In this document: piece after piece, positions 54,413 to 62,897 of the stretch
Numbering within the stretch: the first letter of the stretch is position 1
How the letters are laid out: the number at the start of each line of letters is the position of its first letter
Source of the DNA: CALOCN01 sp942491735
GTDB taxonomy: Bacteria; Eisenbacteria; RBG-16-71-46; JABDJR01
NCBI GenBank assembly: GCA_942491735.1
Contig: CALOCN010000014.1
Coordinates: 2,542,001 to 2,606,000 of the forward strand
Length of the DNA: 64,000 nucleotides
Reading direction: 5' to 3'
Notes under the pieces: generated by a model
Told to the model about the DNA's origin: nothing
The model's database searches: none
Seen by the model: the letters and a program-made list of their open reading frames with translations, nothing else
Translations under genes and position numbers: made by a program

Positions 54413-55138
54413 TCACGCGCGGTCGCATACGTGAAGCGCGGCGATGCCGCCGTGCAACCGACTCCAACGTACCGCAGAGAAACCGGCCCGTTGCGCCTTG
54501 GCCGCCAGCTCGGCCGGTTCCGGGAATGCGGCCACCGATTCGGGCAAGTAGCGATAGGCATCCTGATGCCCGCTCACCATCCGTCCCACGAACGGCAACA
54601 GGTGGTGGAAATAGGCGTGGTAGACGCCGCGGAAGAGCACGTTGGGCGGGGTGGTGAACTCCAGGATGACAAAGCGCCCTCCCGGCTTGAGGACCCGGGC
54701 CACCTCGCGCAGACAGGCGTCGACATCCGACACGTTGCGGATCCCGAATCCGACCGAGGCGCGATCCGCCGACCCGTCCGGAAGGGGCAGTCGTTCGGCG
54801 TCCCCCTGCAGGAACACGGGGAGGACCCCGCCATGGCGGTCCGGTTTGGGAAGGGCGCGAACCAGCATGGCGTGGGCGAGGTCGACGCCGATCACCCTGA
54901 GATCCGGCTGAGCGGCGAGGGCGGCCAGGACCAGGTCCCCGGTGCCGGTACACAGATCCACCAGGAGCTGACCCGGGGACAACGCGAGTTCGGACACCGC
55001 ACGGGCACGCCAGCGCTGGTCGATCCCCGCGCTGAGCAGACGGTTGAGCAGATCGTAGCGTGGCGCCACCGCGTCGAACATGCCCCGCATCCGTTCCTTC
55101 TGCAGCGATCGATCCGTGGCCGGGGGTGCCTCGATCAC
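54413..55138 (-). CDS. ubiE: Demethylmenaquinone/ubiquinone C-methyltransferase
   Basis: 241 residues. Seen: MFDAVAPRYDLLNRLLSAG, SAM motif LLVDLCTGTGDLVLAA, SVGFGIRNVSDVDACLREVARVLKPGG, LEFTTPPN and AYRYLPESVAAFP, a full UbiE/MenG signature. In this context it makes menaquinone from demethylmenaquinone. GTG 55138 overlaps the ubiX stop and has GGGAGG; a TTG at 55159 is the alternative. Confidence 0.95.
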   Translation of the reverse strand: MIEAPPATDRSLQKERMRGMFDAVAPRYDLLNRLLSAGIDQRWRARAVSELALSPGQLLVDLCTGTGDLVLAALAAQPDLRVIGVDLAHAMLVRALPKPDRHGGVLPVFLQGDAERLPLPDGSADRASVGFGIRNVSDVDACLREVARVLKPGGRFVILEFTTPPNVLFRGVYHAYFHHLLPFVGRMVSGHQDAYRYLPESVAAFPEPAELAAKAQRAGFSAVRWSRLHGGIAALHVCDRA

Positions 55139-55758
55139 GACCCCCCTCCCGGGTTCCAACGGGGGACGAGGTCCTCGCTCGCCGGAACCCCCAGGTGCTC
55201 CAGGACCCGGGCCGCGATGAAGTCCCCGAGATCCTCGAAGGTGACCGGCTTCTGATAGAAGGCCGGGTCGGCGGGCAGGACGGTGGCGCCCGCATCGTGG
55301 AGTCGGAGCAGGTTCTCCAACTGGATGCGGTTGAGCGGTGTTTCCCGCGGCACCACGACCAGGGGCCGGCGTTCCTTGAGGGTCACCATGGCCGCCCGGT
55401 CGACCAGGGTTCCGCCCAGGCCGGCGGCGAGGGCGCCGACCGTCCGCATGCTGGCCGGCACCACGGCCATCCCGTCCACCGGAAAGGACCCGCTGGCCAC
55501 CCGCGCTCCCAGGTCCTGATTGCCATGGACCACCACCTGGTCCGCTGCCGGGTCCAACCCGTAGCGTGCGGCCAGGGCCTCGACCAGCCCGTACCCGCTC
55601 CCCCCCAGGTCCCGCTCTTCCTTGAGCAGGCGGGCGCCGTAGCCCGAGACGACCAGTTCCACGCCGTGCCCGTTCTCGATGAGCGCCTTGAGCAGACGCT
55701 CCGCGTAGAGGGCCCCACTGGCCCCGGTCACGGCCAGAACGAATCGCTTGCCGCTCAC
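55135..55758 (-). CDS. ubiX: UbiX-type flavin prenyltransferase
   Basis: 207 residues. Seen: FVLAVTGASGALYAERLLKAL (flavin site) and AVVPASMRTVGALAAG, RPLVVVPRETPLNRIQLENL, typical of UbiX. It makes prenylated FMN for a UbiD-type decarboxylase, which is not in the window but is expected for the futalosine pathway. GTG 55758 overlaps the stop of the UbiA-family gene. Confidence 0.96.
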   Translation of the reverse strand: MSGKRFVLAVTGASGALYAERLLKALIENGHGVELVVSGYGARLLKEERDLGGSGYGLVEALAARYGLDPAADQVVVHGNQDLGARVASGSFPVDGMAVVPASMRTVGALAAGLGGTLVDRAAMVTLKERRPLVVVPRETPLNRIQLENLLRLHDAGATVLPADPAFYQKPVTFEDLGDFIAARVLEHLGVPASEDLVPRWNPGGGS

Positions 55759-56648
55759 AACAGCACCCCCGCGCACGCGGTCAGGAAGTAGATCACGCTG
55801 ACCCAGGCATTCATGTCGAAGAACGCCCTGCGCACGCCGCTCACATCCCCGGGTCTGACCAACCGGTGTTCCATCACGATAATGGCCACGATGATCCCCA
55901 GACCCACCAGATACCACGGGGAGAGTTCCAACACGAAATAGATGGCCACCAGGGCCCCCACCGAAACGGCATGGAAGAGCCGCGCCCCCAGCAACGCGCC
56001 CCGGTCCCCGAACCGCGCCGGCAGGCTATGCAGCCGGTGCCGACGATCGAAGGCGAGGTCCTGAAGGGCGTAGAACACATCGAATCCGGCCACCCAGGCC
56101 CCCACCGCGAGCCCGAGCAGGAAAGGGGTGGCCTCGAGCCGCCCGGTGACGGCGACCCAACCCCCGACCGGAGCCACGGCGAGGGAGAGTCCCAGGAAGA
56201 GATGACTCGCCCAGGTGAAGCGTTTGGTGAACGAATAGAAGAAGACGATGGCCAGAGCCAACGGGGACAGGGCGAAAGCCATGGGGTTCAGGCGCCAGGT
56301 GGCCAGGACAAAGACCAGCACCGAGACCGTCGTGAAACCCCAGGCGGCGGTTCGGCTCACCGCGCCGCTGGGGATCTCCCGGTTCGCGGTGCGGGGATTG
56401 GCTGCGTCGAACCGGGCGTCGACGATCCGGTTGAATGCCATGGCGGCCGAGCGCGCACCGATCATGGCGATCAGGACCCAGGCCCACACGTCCGGTCCGG
56501 GAAACGCACCGAGTTCGTGGGAGGCGAAGACGACCCCGGACAGGGCAAACGGCAAGGCGAACACGGTGTGGGAGAAACGCACCAACCGTCCGTAGACGGC
56601 GACGCGGGCCCCGAGGGCATTGAGGGTTCCGGGCAGGTGGGCGGACAT
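55755..56648 (-). CDS. UbiA-family prenyltransferase (probable MqnP)
   Basis: 297 residues, about nine membrane helices. Seen: first Asp-rich motif NRIVDARFDAANPRTANRE and second DVFYALQDLAFDRRHRLHSLP, both complete. By its place inside the mqn operon it is likely the step that attaches the isoprenoid tail to the naphthoate ring (MqnP), rather than a 4-hydroxybenzoate enzyme. ATG 56648 has no clear ribosome site; mqnC ends 68 bases upstream. Confidence 0.9.
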   Translation of the reverse strand: MSAHLPGTLNALGARVAVYGRLVRFSHTVFALPFALSGVVFASHELGAFPGPDVWAWVLIAMIGARSAAMAFNRIVDARFDAANPRTANREIPSGAVSRTAAWGFTTVSVLVFVLATWRLNPMAFALSPLALAIVFFYSFTKRFTWASHLFLGLSLAVAPVGGWVAVTGRLEATPFLLGLAVGAWVAGFDVFYALQDLAFDRRHRLHSLPARFGDRGALLGARLFHAVSVGALVAIYFVLELSPWYLVGLGIIVAIIVMEHRLVRPGDVSGVRRAFFDMNAWVSVIYFLTACAGVLL

Positions 56649-56716
56649 GGGGGTGTTCGGGATTCGTGCGCACCGCCCCCGGTGAGGGGCGGGAAACACG
56701 AACCCGGTGGCCTCCT

Positions 56717-57829
56717 CTAGGCGATGGCGTCGGCGGGTTCGATCGGATCGTACCGCATGCCGCGCCGGACCGGGGTGAAGCCGGCCCGCTCCACCAGCCT
56801 GCGGATCCCCGGTTCGTCGAGGGAGTGCACCGTTCCCGCGGCCGACACCACGTTCTCTTCCATCATCACGCTGCCGAAGTCGTCGCATCCGTAGAACAGC
56901 GCCATCTGCCCGACCTTGCTCCCCATGGTCACCCAGGAGGACTGCAGGTGCGGCACGTTGTCCAGGAAGATCCGCGCCACCGCGTTGAGACGGAGGTACT
57001 CCGCCGCCCCGGCCGCGCGCGGAACCCGCTTCTTGAGCGGGGTATGGTCCGGCTGGAACGGCCAGCAGATGAACGCGGTAAAGCCCCCGGTTTCGTCCTG
57101 GAGATCCCGTAGCCAGGCCAGGTGCTCGATCCGCTGGGACGGGGTTTCCAGGCTGCCGAACATCATGGTGGCGGTGGTCGGCAACCCAAGCCGATGGGCC
57201 TGGCGATGGACCTCGATCCAGTCCTCCCCCGAACACTTCCCCACCGCGATCTCCTCGCGCACCGGGGAGACCAGGATTTCCGCGCCTCCGCCCGGCATGG
57301 AATCGAGACCGGCCCGTTGCAGACGCGCCAGGACGTCGCCGAAGCCGAGCGAGGACAGTTCGGCGATGGCCACGATCTCCGGCGCGCTGAAGGCATGCAG
57401 CCAGACCTGGGGGAACTCGTTCTTGATCCGTCGCAGGAGCCCCTCGTACCACTCGATGCGGTAGTCCGGATGGAGTCCGCCCTGGAGCAGGAGCTGGCGA
57501 CCGCCGATCCCCAGCATCTCGACGATCTTCTCCCGCATGGTTTCCCAGGAAAGGACGTAGCCATGGGGGGAGGTCTCGGGAAGATAGAAGGCGCAGAACC
57601 GGCAGCGGGCGGTGCAGTAGTTCGTGTAGTTGATGTTGCGGTCGATGTTGTAGGTGACGCGCGGATGCGGGTTGTGGCGCAGCCGGACCTCGTGGGCGAG
57701 GGCGCCGAGCCAGCCGAGATCCGCCTGCTCGTGGAGCCACAGCGCCTCGTCCGGGGTCAACCGCTCCCCGGCCAGGACCTTGTCCTCCAGGGCAGCGTCA
57801 CGGGTCATGGGGGTGTCAGCGACGGACAT
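56717..57829 (-). CDS. mqnC: Cyclic dehypoxanthinyl futalosine synthase
   Basis: 370 residues, radical SAM. Seen: YNIDRNINYTNYCTARCRFCAFY with C72, C76, C79, LLLQGGLHPDYRIEWYEGLL, DSMPGGGAEIL and TTATMMFGSLETP. Known: MqnC cyclises dehypoxanthine futalosine in the futalosine pathway. Its ATG 57829 lies inside the end of mqnA (14-base overlap). Confidence 0.97.
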   Translation of the reverse strand: MSVADTPMTRDAALEDKVLAGERLTPDEALWLHEQADLGWLGALAHEVRLRHNPHPRVTYNIDRNINYTNYCTARCRFCAFYLPETSPHGYVLSWETMREKIVEMLGIGGRQLLLQGGLHPDYRIEWYEGLLRRIKNEFPQVWLHAFSAPEIVAIAELSSLGFGDVLARLQRAGLDSMPGGGAEILVSPVREEIAVGKCSGEDWIEVHRQAHRLGLPTTATMMFGSLETPSQRIEHLAWLRDLQDETGGFTAFICWPFQPDHTPLKKRVPRAAGAAEYLRLNAVARIFLDNVPHLQSSWVTMGSKVGQMALFYGCDDFGSVMMEENVVSAAGTVHSLDEPGIRRLVERAGFTPVRRGMRYDPIEPADAIA

Positions 57830-58595
57830 GCGACCTCATCCTGGAACCGGTGAGGATTCCCGCCTCCACCGCCATTCCGAGAAAACGCGACAGCCCCCGC
57901 TCTTCCTCGTCGCCGAGGCGATAGCGGATGTTCCATCGCAGGTAGGAAGTAATGAGGGTGCGGCGGCGCTCGTCATGGGGAGACTCCCAGTGCGCGAGTT
58001 CCTCGAGTCGTTCCGCGTTCTCCCCGTAACAGGCGTGCAATGCGCGGTGGAGGTCCGGCGACCCCGCTCCGGGACCGGCCCACACCGCATAGACGAACGG
58101 TAACCCCGTCCACTCGGTCCAGGCTTCCCCCAGGTCCACCCGCACCGGGGCCGGATCGTCCCCGAACAACGCGTCGTCCCCGATACACACCGTGGCGCCG
58201 CTCTCCCGGAAACGGGCTTCGCAGGTGGCGGCACCCGGTGTCCCCGGCAGATCGCGCCCGGTCACCCGGCCCAGCCACAGGCGGGCCAGGACGTTCGACG
58301 TGCGCGAGGCGGGGTCCAGGGTCCACGCGGTCACCGCTTCCGGTTGGCGGTCGGCCAGAAAGGAGACGGAACGCACCGGACCGTGCGAGGCGATCCCCAT
58401 CCCGGGGACCCGCGCCCACTGCGGGTGATCGGCGAGCGCGGCCACCGGAACCAGACCCACGTCGAGGTTCCCGGCATTCAGTTCGTCGGCAATCTCCGAG
58501 GGGGAGGTGCGGATGATCGCCGCGCCGGGAAGATGGGTCTCCAGTCCGTGGGCCAGGGGCAGCGCGTTGACATAGGAGACGACGCCGATGCGCAT
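57816..58595 (-). CDS. mqnA: Chorismate dehydratase
   Basis: 259 residues. Seen: RIGVVSYVNALPLAHGLE, PSEIADELNAGNLDVGLVPVAAL and CIGDDALFG, the MqnA pattern. It removes water from chorismate to start the futalosine route. It begins at ATG 58595, overlapping the mqnE stop by one base, and runs into mqnC. Confidence 0.95.
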   Translation of the reverse strand: MRIGVVSYVNALPLAHGLETHLPGAAIIRTSPSEIADELNAGNLDVGLVPVAALADHPQWARVPGMGIASHGPVRSVSFLADRQPEAVTAWTLDPASRTSNVLARLWLGRVTGRDLPGTPGAATCEARFRESGATVCIGDDALFGDDPAPVRVDLGEAWTEWTGLPFVYAVWAGPGAGSPDLHRALHACYGENAERLEELAHWESPHDERRRTLITSYLRWNIRYRLGDEEERGLSRFLGMAVEAGILTGSRMRSHVRR

Positions 58596-59734
58596 CAGTA
58601 CTCCCGCACCGTGTGGTACAGGGCATCCCGTTCCAACGGGATGCGGCCCGCGGAGCGGATGAGGGCCACCAGTTCATCCACCGACATGGCCTGGTCGGTG
58701 TCCGCTCCGGCCATGTGATAGATGTGCTCCTCCACCACCGTTCCGTCGATGTCGTCCACCCCCATACCCAGGGCAATCTGCGCCAGGGCCGGCGTGTGCA
58801 TGGGCCAATAGGCCTTGATGTGCGGCACGTTGTCGAGCAGGAGCCGGCTCACCGCGAGGTTCTTGAGGTCGTCCACCCCGGTCGGCGCGTTGAGCTTGCG
58901 CAGGCGGTTGTTGGCATTGTGGAAGGCAAGGGGAATGAAGGCCTGGAACCCGTCGGTCTCGTCCTGCAGTTCCCGCAACGCGAGCAGGTGATCCACCCGG
59001 TCGGCATCGGTTTCGATATGCCCGTAGAGCATGGTGCAGTTCGATTTCACCCCCATGCGATGCACGCGACGCGCGGTGTCGAGCCAGCCCTGACCATCCA
59101 CCTTGCCCCGCACGATCTTGCGGCGCACCCGCTCCCCCAGGATCTCCGCCCCACCTCCGGTGCAGGCGTCGAGCCCGGCTTCCTTGAGGTCGGTCACCAC
59201 ATCCTCGATCGACTTCCCGGAAACCTGCGAGAAGAAGACGATCTCGGCCATCGTGTACGCCTTGACGTGGATGTGGGGGCTGACTTCCTTGACCCACCGG
59301 AGCGTGTCGACGAAGTACCGGTAGCCGATCTCCGGGTTGTGCCCGCCCACGATGTGGACTTCGCGGATGTCCTCGTCGACCATCCTGCGGATACGGTCCT
59401 GGATCTGGGCCTTGGCCAACGTCCAACCCCGGGGGTCCCCCGGATCGGCCTTGTAGGCGCAGAAGAGGCAGTCCGCTTCGCAGACATTGGTGGGGTTCAG
59501 GTGCCGGTTGCGCACGAACCAGGTCCGGTCCCCATGAAGCCGTTCCCGCACCTGGTTGGCGAGCAGGCCCACTGCCGCCACATCGGAGGCGGCGTACAGG
59601 GCCAGGCCGTCTTCCCGGTCCAGCCGCTCCCCGGAAGCCACCCGCCCCGCGATGTCACCCAGGCCGGACTGCTGCAACCGGCGCAACATCAACGGGCTAC
59701 TTGCATAACTTCGAGTCTCGACGGAAGAGATCAC
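58595..59734 (-). CDS. mqnE: Aminofutalosine synthase
   Basis: 379 residues, radical SAM. Seen: RNRHLNPTNVCEADCLFCAY with C85, C89, C92, VHIVGGHNPEIGYRYF, and DACTGGGAEILGERVRRK. Known: MqnE joins SAM to 3-enolpyruvoyl-benzoate. GTG 59734 with GGAG is the start. First gene of the operon; promoter at 59819-59847. Confidence 0.97.
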   Translation of the reverse strand: MISSVETRSYASSPLMLRRLQQSGLGDIAGRVASGERLDREDGLALYAASDVAAVGLLANQVRERLHGDRTWFVRNRHLNPTNVCEADCLFCAYKADPGDPRGWTLAKAQIQDRIRRMVDEDIREVHIVGGHNPEIGYRYFVDTLRWVKEVSPHIHVKAYTMAEIVFFSQVSGKSIEDVVTDLKEAGLDACTGGGAEILGERVRRKIVRGKVDGQGWLDTARRVHRMGVKSNCTMLYGHIETDADRVDHLLALRELQDETDGFQAFIPLAFHNANNRLRKLNAPTGVDDLKNLAVSRLLLDNVPHIKAYWPMHTPALAQIALGMGVDDIDGTVVEEHIYHMAGADTDQAMSVDELVALIRSAGRIPLERDALYHTVREY

Positions 59735-59818
59735 GGGCGCTCCGGGGGAAAGACGATCCAGGGCCGGGATGGAAGGGCCGCGCGACCCGGACGAGTCGGC
59801 GGCCCCTACCCGGCCAGA

Positions 59819-59847
59819 AGCGTAGCCGCGCGGGGAGTCGGTGTCAA
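59819..59847 (-). promoter_or_regulatory. Candidate promoter of the menaquinone operon
   Basis: On the minus strand a perfect TTGACA (59847-59842), 17 bases, then TACGCT (59824-59819; only 3 of 6). Gives a leader of about 80 bases before mqnE. The -35 is convincing, the -10 is weak. Confidence 0.5.
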
Positions 59848-59877
59848 AAGCCGGTCAACCGCTTCTCGGAATAACCG

Positions 59878-60768
59878 TTATCCCACCCCTCCGGATCGCC
59901 GGGGGGCGAGGGCATAGCCGCTCCCATCCCGGCGAACCCGCCCGGCCAGTTCGAGCAGGGAGAGGGCCTGCAACAGGGCCGAGGTGGTCAACCCGCTCCG
60001 CCGGGACAGGGTCTCGGGATCGGCCGGACCCCGCTCGGCCAGGGCGCGCCAGACATCCCGTTCGGGCCGGGACAATCCAGGGGGCTCGATGGGGGTTTCC
60101 TCCCCCGTGCCGGCCGCCCCCAGGAGACCCAGGGCGGCGAGCAGGTCGTCGGCCTCGAGCACCGCGGCGGCGCCGTCCCGCAGAAGACGATTGCTCCCCC
60201 GGCAGGACGGTCGCCGGGAGTCCCCCGGCACGACCCAGACTTCCCGGCCCCGCTCGAGCGCCATGCCCGCGGTGATCAGCGCACCGCTCTTCGCCCCACC
60301 CTCCACGACAAGGGTGCCCTGGGAGTAGGAAGCGATCAGCCGGTTGCGGTGGACGAACCGGTACGGCAGGGCCGCCATGGCGGGCGGGTACTCGCTGACC
60401 AGCGCTCCCTGGCCCCGGATGCGCGTTCCCAGTTCCCGCGCGGAGCGCGGGCTCAGCTGATCGAAGCCGCTACCGAGAAAGGCCACCGTTTGTCCTCCCG
60501 CGTCCAACGCGCCCCGGTGGGCGGCGCTGTCGATTCCCCGGGCCAGACCGCTGACCACGACCACCCCCGCCCGTCCCAGACCCCAGGCGATCTCGTACGC
60601 CGCGTGGGCTCCGGAAGCGGAAGGGGCACGACTCCCCACGATGGCAATCCGCGGCGCGCCCCGGGGAAGGGTGCCCTGGATGAAGAGGCGAACGCAGGGC
60701 GGGGTGAGCCCGGCCAGGCAAGGGGGCAGGTCCCGCGCTTCGAGACAGGATGCATCGACAGCCGACAT
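59878..60768 (-). CDS. dprA: DNA processing protein DprA
   Basis: 296 residues. Seen: the Rossmann-like core RIAIVGSRAPSASG, VVVSGLARGIDSAAHRGAL, FLGSGFDQLSP, RNRLIASYSQGTLVVEGGAKSGAL and a C-terminal winged-helix part. It loads RecA on incoming single-stranded DNA. Intact. ATG 60768 has GAGGGAG. Confidence 0.96.
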   Translation of the reverse strand: MSAVDASCLEARDLPPCLAGLTPPCVRLFIQGTLPRGAPRIAIVGSRAPSASGAHAAYEIAWGLGRAGVVVVSGLARGIDSAAHRGALDAGGQTVAFLGSGFDQLSPRSARELGTRIRGQGALVSEYPPAMAALPYRFVHRNRLIASYSQGTLVVEGGAKSGALITAGMALERGREVWVVPGDSRRPSCRGSNRLLRDGAAAVLEADDLLAALGLLGAAGTGEETPIEPPGLSRPERDVWRALAERGPADPETLSRRSGLTTSALLQALSLLELAGRVRRDGSGYALAPRRSGGVG

Positions 60769-60828
60769 GATGACTCCCTCGGGACGGGAGGGTGTCGCGG
60801 GAGGTGGGCGGAAGGCAATGGCCCGGGG

Positions 60829-61446
60829 TCAGGCCTTCTTCGCTTCGGCGGACTCGTCGGAATCGGCCGGGGTGGTTGCGGCCGGGGTTTCCTCTTCCGG
60901 GGGAGCCGGAACGGCCTCCAGGAACGAGCCGGGACGATCGAGGTACTCGGAGACCAATCCCCCCGCTTCCGGATGCGCCGCGAGCAGCGCGCGCTTGAAC
61001 ATCTCGGCGCGGCGCTTGCCGAGCTCCAGGAAAAGGGCAGCCGTTTCCCGGGTATGGCCGTCCATCACGATGTCGGCGACCGAGGCCAACGCGGACTCAC
61101 GCACGGTGCTGTTGGCCTCCAACAGAAGGTCCACCAGACGGGGAAGGCTGGGAGCGTGCAGCATGCGGCCCAGGGTTCGCGCCGCCGCGGAACGGGTGTA
61201 CCAGAGCCCGGTATCGACAAGGTACTGCAGTCGAGGCACCGCGGTTTCCGGAGCATCGCTCAACGCCTCCACCGCCAGCTCACGCAGGTACCAGGACTCG
61301 TCCTCGAGGAGGTCGATCAGGATGTCCATGGCCTTGTCGCTCTTGCGACTGCGGAGATCCGCGATCAGGGCCCGCTTGCCCTCCAGATTCCGCCGCTTGA
61401 GGGCCTCGAGAAAGTGCTCCGGGGGCGTGCTGTTGAGGTCGGGCAT
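60829..61446 (-). CDS. HEAT-repeat protein
   Basis: 205 residues. Helical pairs with repeated LRELAVEALSDA, TRSAAARTLGRML, VRESALASVADI patterns: about four or five HEAT repeats, then an acidic/Pro-rich tail. No catalytic domain; a protein-binding scaffold is inferred. ATG 61446 has AGGAGC; an in-frame start at 61485 is rejected. Lies between obg and dprA. Confidence 0.85.
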   Translation of the reverse strand: MPDLNSTPPEHFLEALKRRNLEGKRALIADLRSRKSDKAMDILIDLLEDESWYLRELAVEALSDAPETAVPRLQYLVDTGLWYTRSAAARTLGRMLHAPSLPRLVDLLLEANSTVRESALASVADIVMDGHTRETAALFLELGKRRAEMFKRALLAAHPEAGGLVSEYLDRPGSFLEAVPAPPEEETPAATTPADSDESAEAKKA

Positions 61447-61573
61447 CCGTGCTCCTGAGCCGGCGAGCCAGACGCCGGCAGCCATTCGATCATGTTGGCT
61501 CGTAGTATGTTAGGAGTCTTGATGGAAGTGGATTCCAGGGCACGCAGGGACCAACCCCGGGTCACGGGATCGA

Positions 61574-62569
61574 TCAGGCCGAGTTCCGCGCTTCCTCGAG
61601 CCGTCGATACAGCGCGCCGGTGAGCTCGGTGAGCCCGCGTCGCGCCTGTGCAGAAATGATAAAGGGTTTTGTCGAAAGACGCGAGCTTCCTGGTGGAGTT
61701 TCCCCTTCCGCAATCAGGTCCGCCTTGCTCAGCGCGACCATCCAGGGCTTTTCCAACAGGGCTTCGCCGTAGGACTTCAATTCGGATCGGAGTGTGGCCA
61801 GGGTCACGTCCGGTTCCGGGTCCATGCCGTCGATAAGGAACAACAGGACCCGGGTGCGCTCGATGTGACGCAGGAAGCGATGACCAAGGCCCTTGCCTTC
61901 GCTCGCTCCCTCGATGATCCCCGGGATGTCCGCCATGACGAAGGTGGTGTAGTCCCCCACCTTGACGATGCCCAGATGCGGCTGCAGGGTGGTGAACGGG
62001 TAGTCGGCCACCTTGGGACGCGCCGCGCTCAGCACCGACAGCAGGGTGGACTTCCCCGCGTTGGGAAAACCAACCAGACCCACCTCGGCCAGGGACTTCA
62101 GGGTGAGCTTGACCCGGCGTTCCTGACCCAGCCGACCGTCCTCGGCTTCCTGCGGCGCCTGGTGGGTCGGGGTGACGAACCGGGCATTCCCGCGTCCGCC
62201 TCGGCCCCCCTTGGCCAGGATGATTTGATCCCCGTCCTCGAGCAGGTCCCCCAGCACCTCGCCGGTGGTCTCGTCGGTGATCACCGTCCCGGGAGGAACA
62301 CGCAGGATGGTGCTCTCGCCGCTGCGCCCCGTCTTTCCCGAACCCCCGCCGTGGGCACCCCGTTTGGCCCGGACCTCGCTTCGATAACGGAAGTCGAGCA
62401 GCGTGGTGAGGTTGCGATCCACCACGGCGATCACACTCCCCCCCCGGCCACCGTCCCCACCGCAGGGCCCCCCCCGCGGAACGAACTTCTCCCGACGGAA
62501 CGCGATGAGTCCGTGTCCGCCGGAACCTGCAATCACCCGCATCCGGGCTTCATCGACAAACTGGGTCAC
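61574..62569 (-). CDS. obg: GTPase Obg (CgtA)
   Basis: 331 residues. Seen: the Gly-rich Obg fold (GGPCGGDGGRGGSVI), P-loop GFPNAGKST (167-175), switch II ADIPGIIEGASEGKGLG, SKADLI. It acts in 50S subunit assembly and stress control. Starts with GTG 62569; poor ribosome site. It is short at the C-terminus compared with proteins that carry an OCT domain. Confidence 0.96.
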   Translation of the reverse strand: MTQFVDEARMRVIAGSGGHGLIAFRREKFVPRGGPCGGDGGRGGSVIAVVDRNLTTLLDFRYRSEVRAKRGAHGGGSGKTGRSGESTILRVPPGTVITDETTGEVLGDLLEDGDQIILAKGGRGGRGNARFVTPTHQAPQEAEDGRLGQERRVKLTLKSLAEVGLVGFPNAGKSTLLSVLSAARPKVADYPFTTLQPHLGIVKVGDYTTFVMADIPGIIEGASEGKGLGHRFLRHIERTRVLLFLIDGMDPEPDVTLATLRSELKSYGEALLEKPWMVALSKADLIAEGETPPGSSRLSTKPFIISAQARRGLTELTGALYRRLEEARNSA

Positions 62570-62585
62570 GGGGTGGGGCGTCCCT

Positions 62586-62894
62586 TCACGATTCCTTCTT
62601 CGGCTTCGTCGCCGCCGGTTTCTCCGGCTTGCTCTTGCTCTCGGCGGTCTTCTTTCCCTCCGCGGCCGGCTTCTCCGGTTTGTCCGCCTTGGCTCCCTTC
62701 TGGTACCCGTCGCTGCGGTAGTCGGTCTGGTAGAACCCGCTTCCCTTGAAGAGGATTCCGGCCCCGGTCCCGATGAGCCGCTTCACCTTGCGGCCCTTGC
62801 ACTCGGGACAGGTCTTGACCGGCGCATCGGTCATCATCTGGAACTTCTCGAACCGGTGTCCACACCGGGGACACTCGTACTCATAGGTCGGCAT
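62586..62894 (-). CDS. FmdB-type zinc ribbon protein
   Basis: 102 residues. Seen: MPTYEYECPRCGHRFEKFQ and CPECKGRKVKRLIGTGAGIL, the two CxxC knuckles of the FmdB regulatory-protein family, then a Lys/Glu/Ala-rich tail. Function unproven. ATG 62894 with GGAGAG; aminotransferase ends 3 bases upstream. Confidence 0.93.
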   Translation of the reverse strand: MPTYEYECPRCGHRFEKFQMMTDAPVKTCPECKGRKVKRLIGTGAGILFKGSGFYQTDYRSDGYQKGAKADKPEKPAAEGKKTAESKSKPEKPAATKPKKES

Positions 62895-62897
62895 GCA

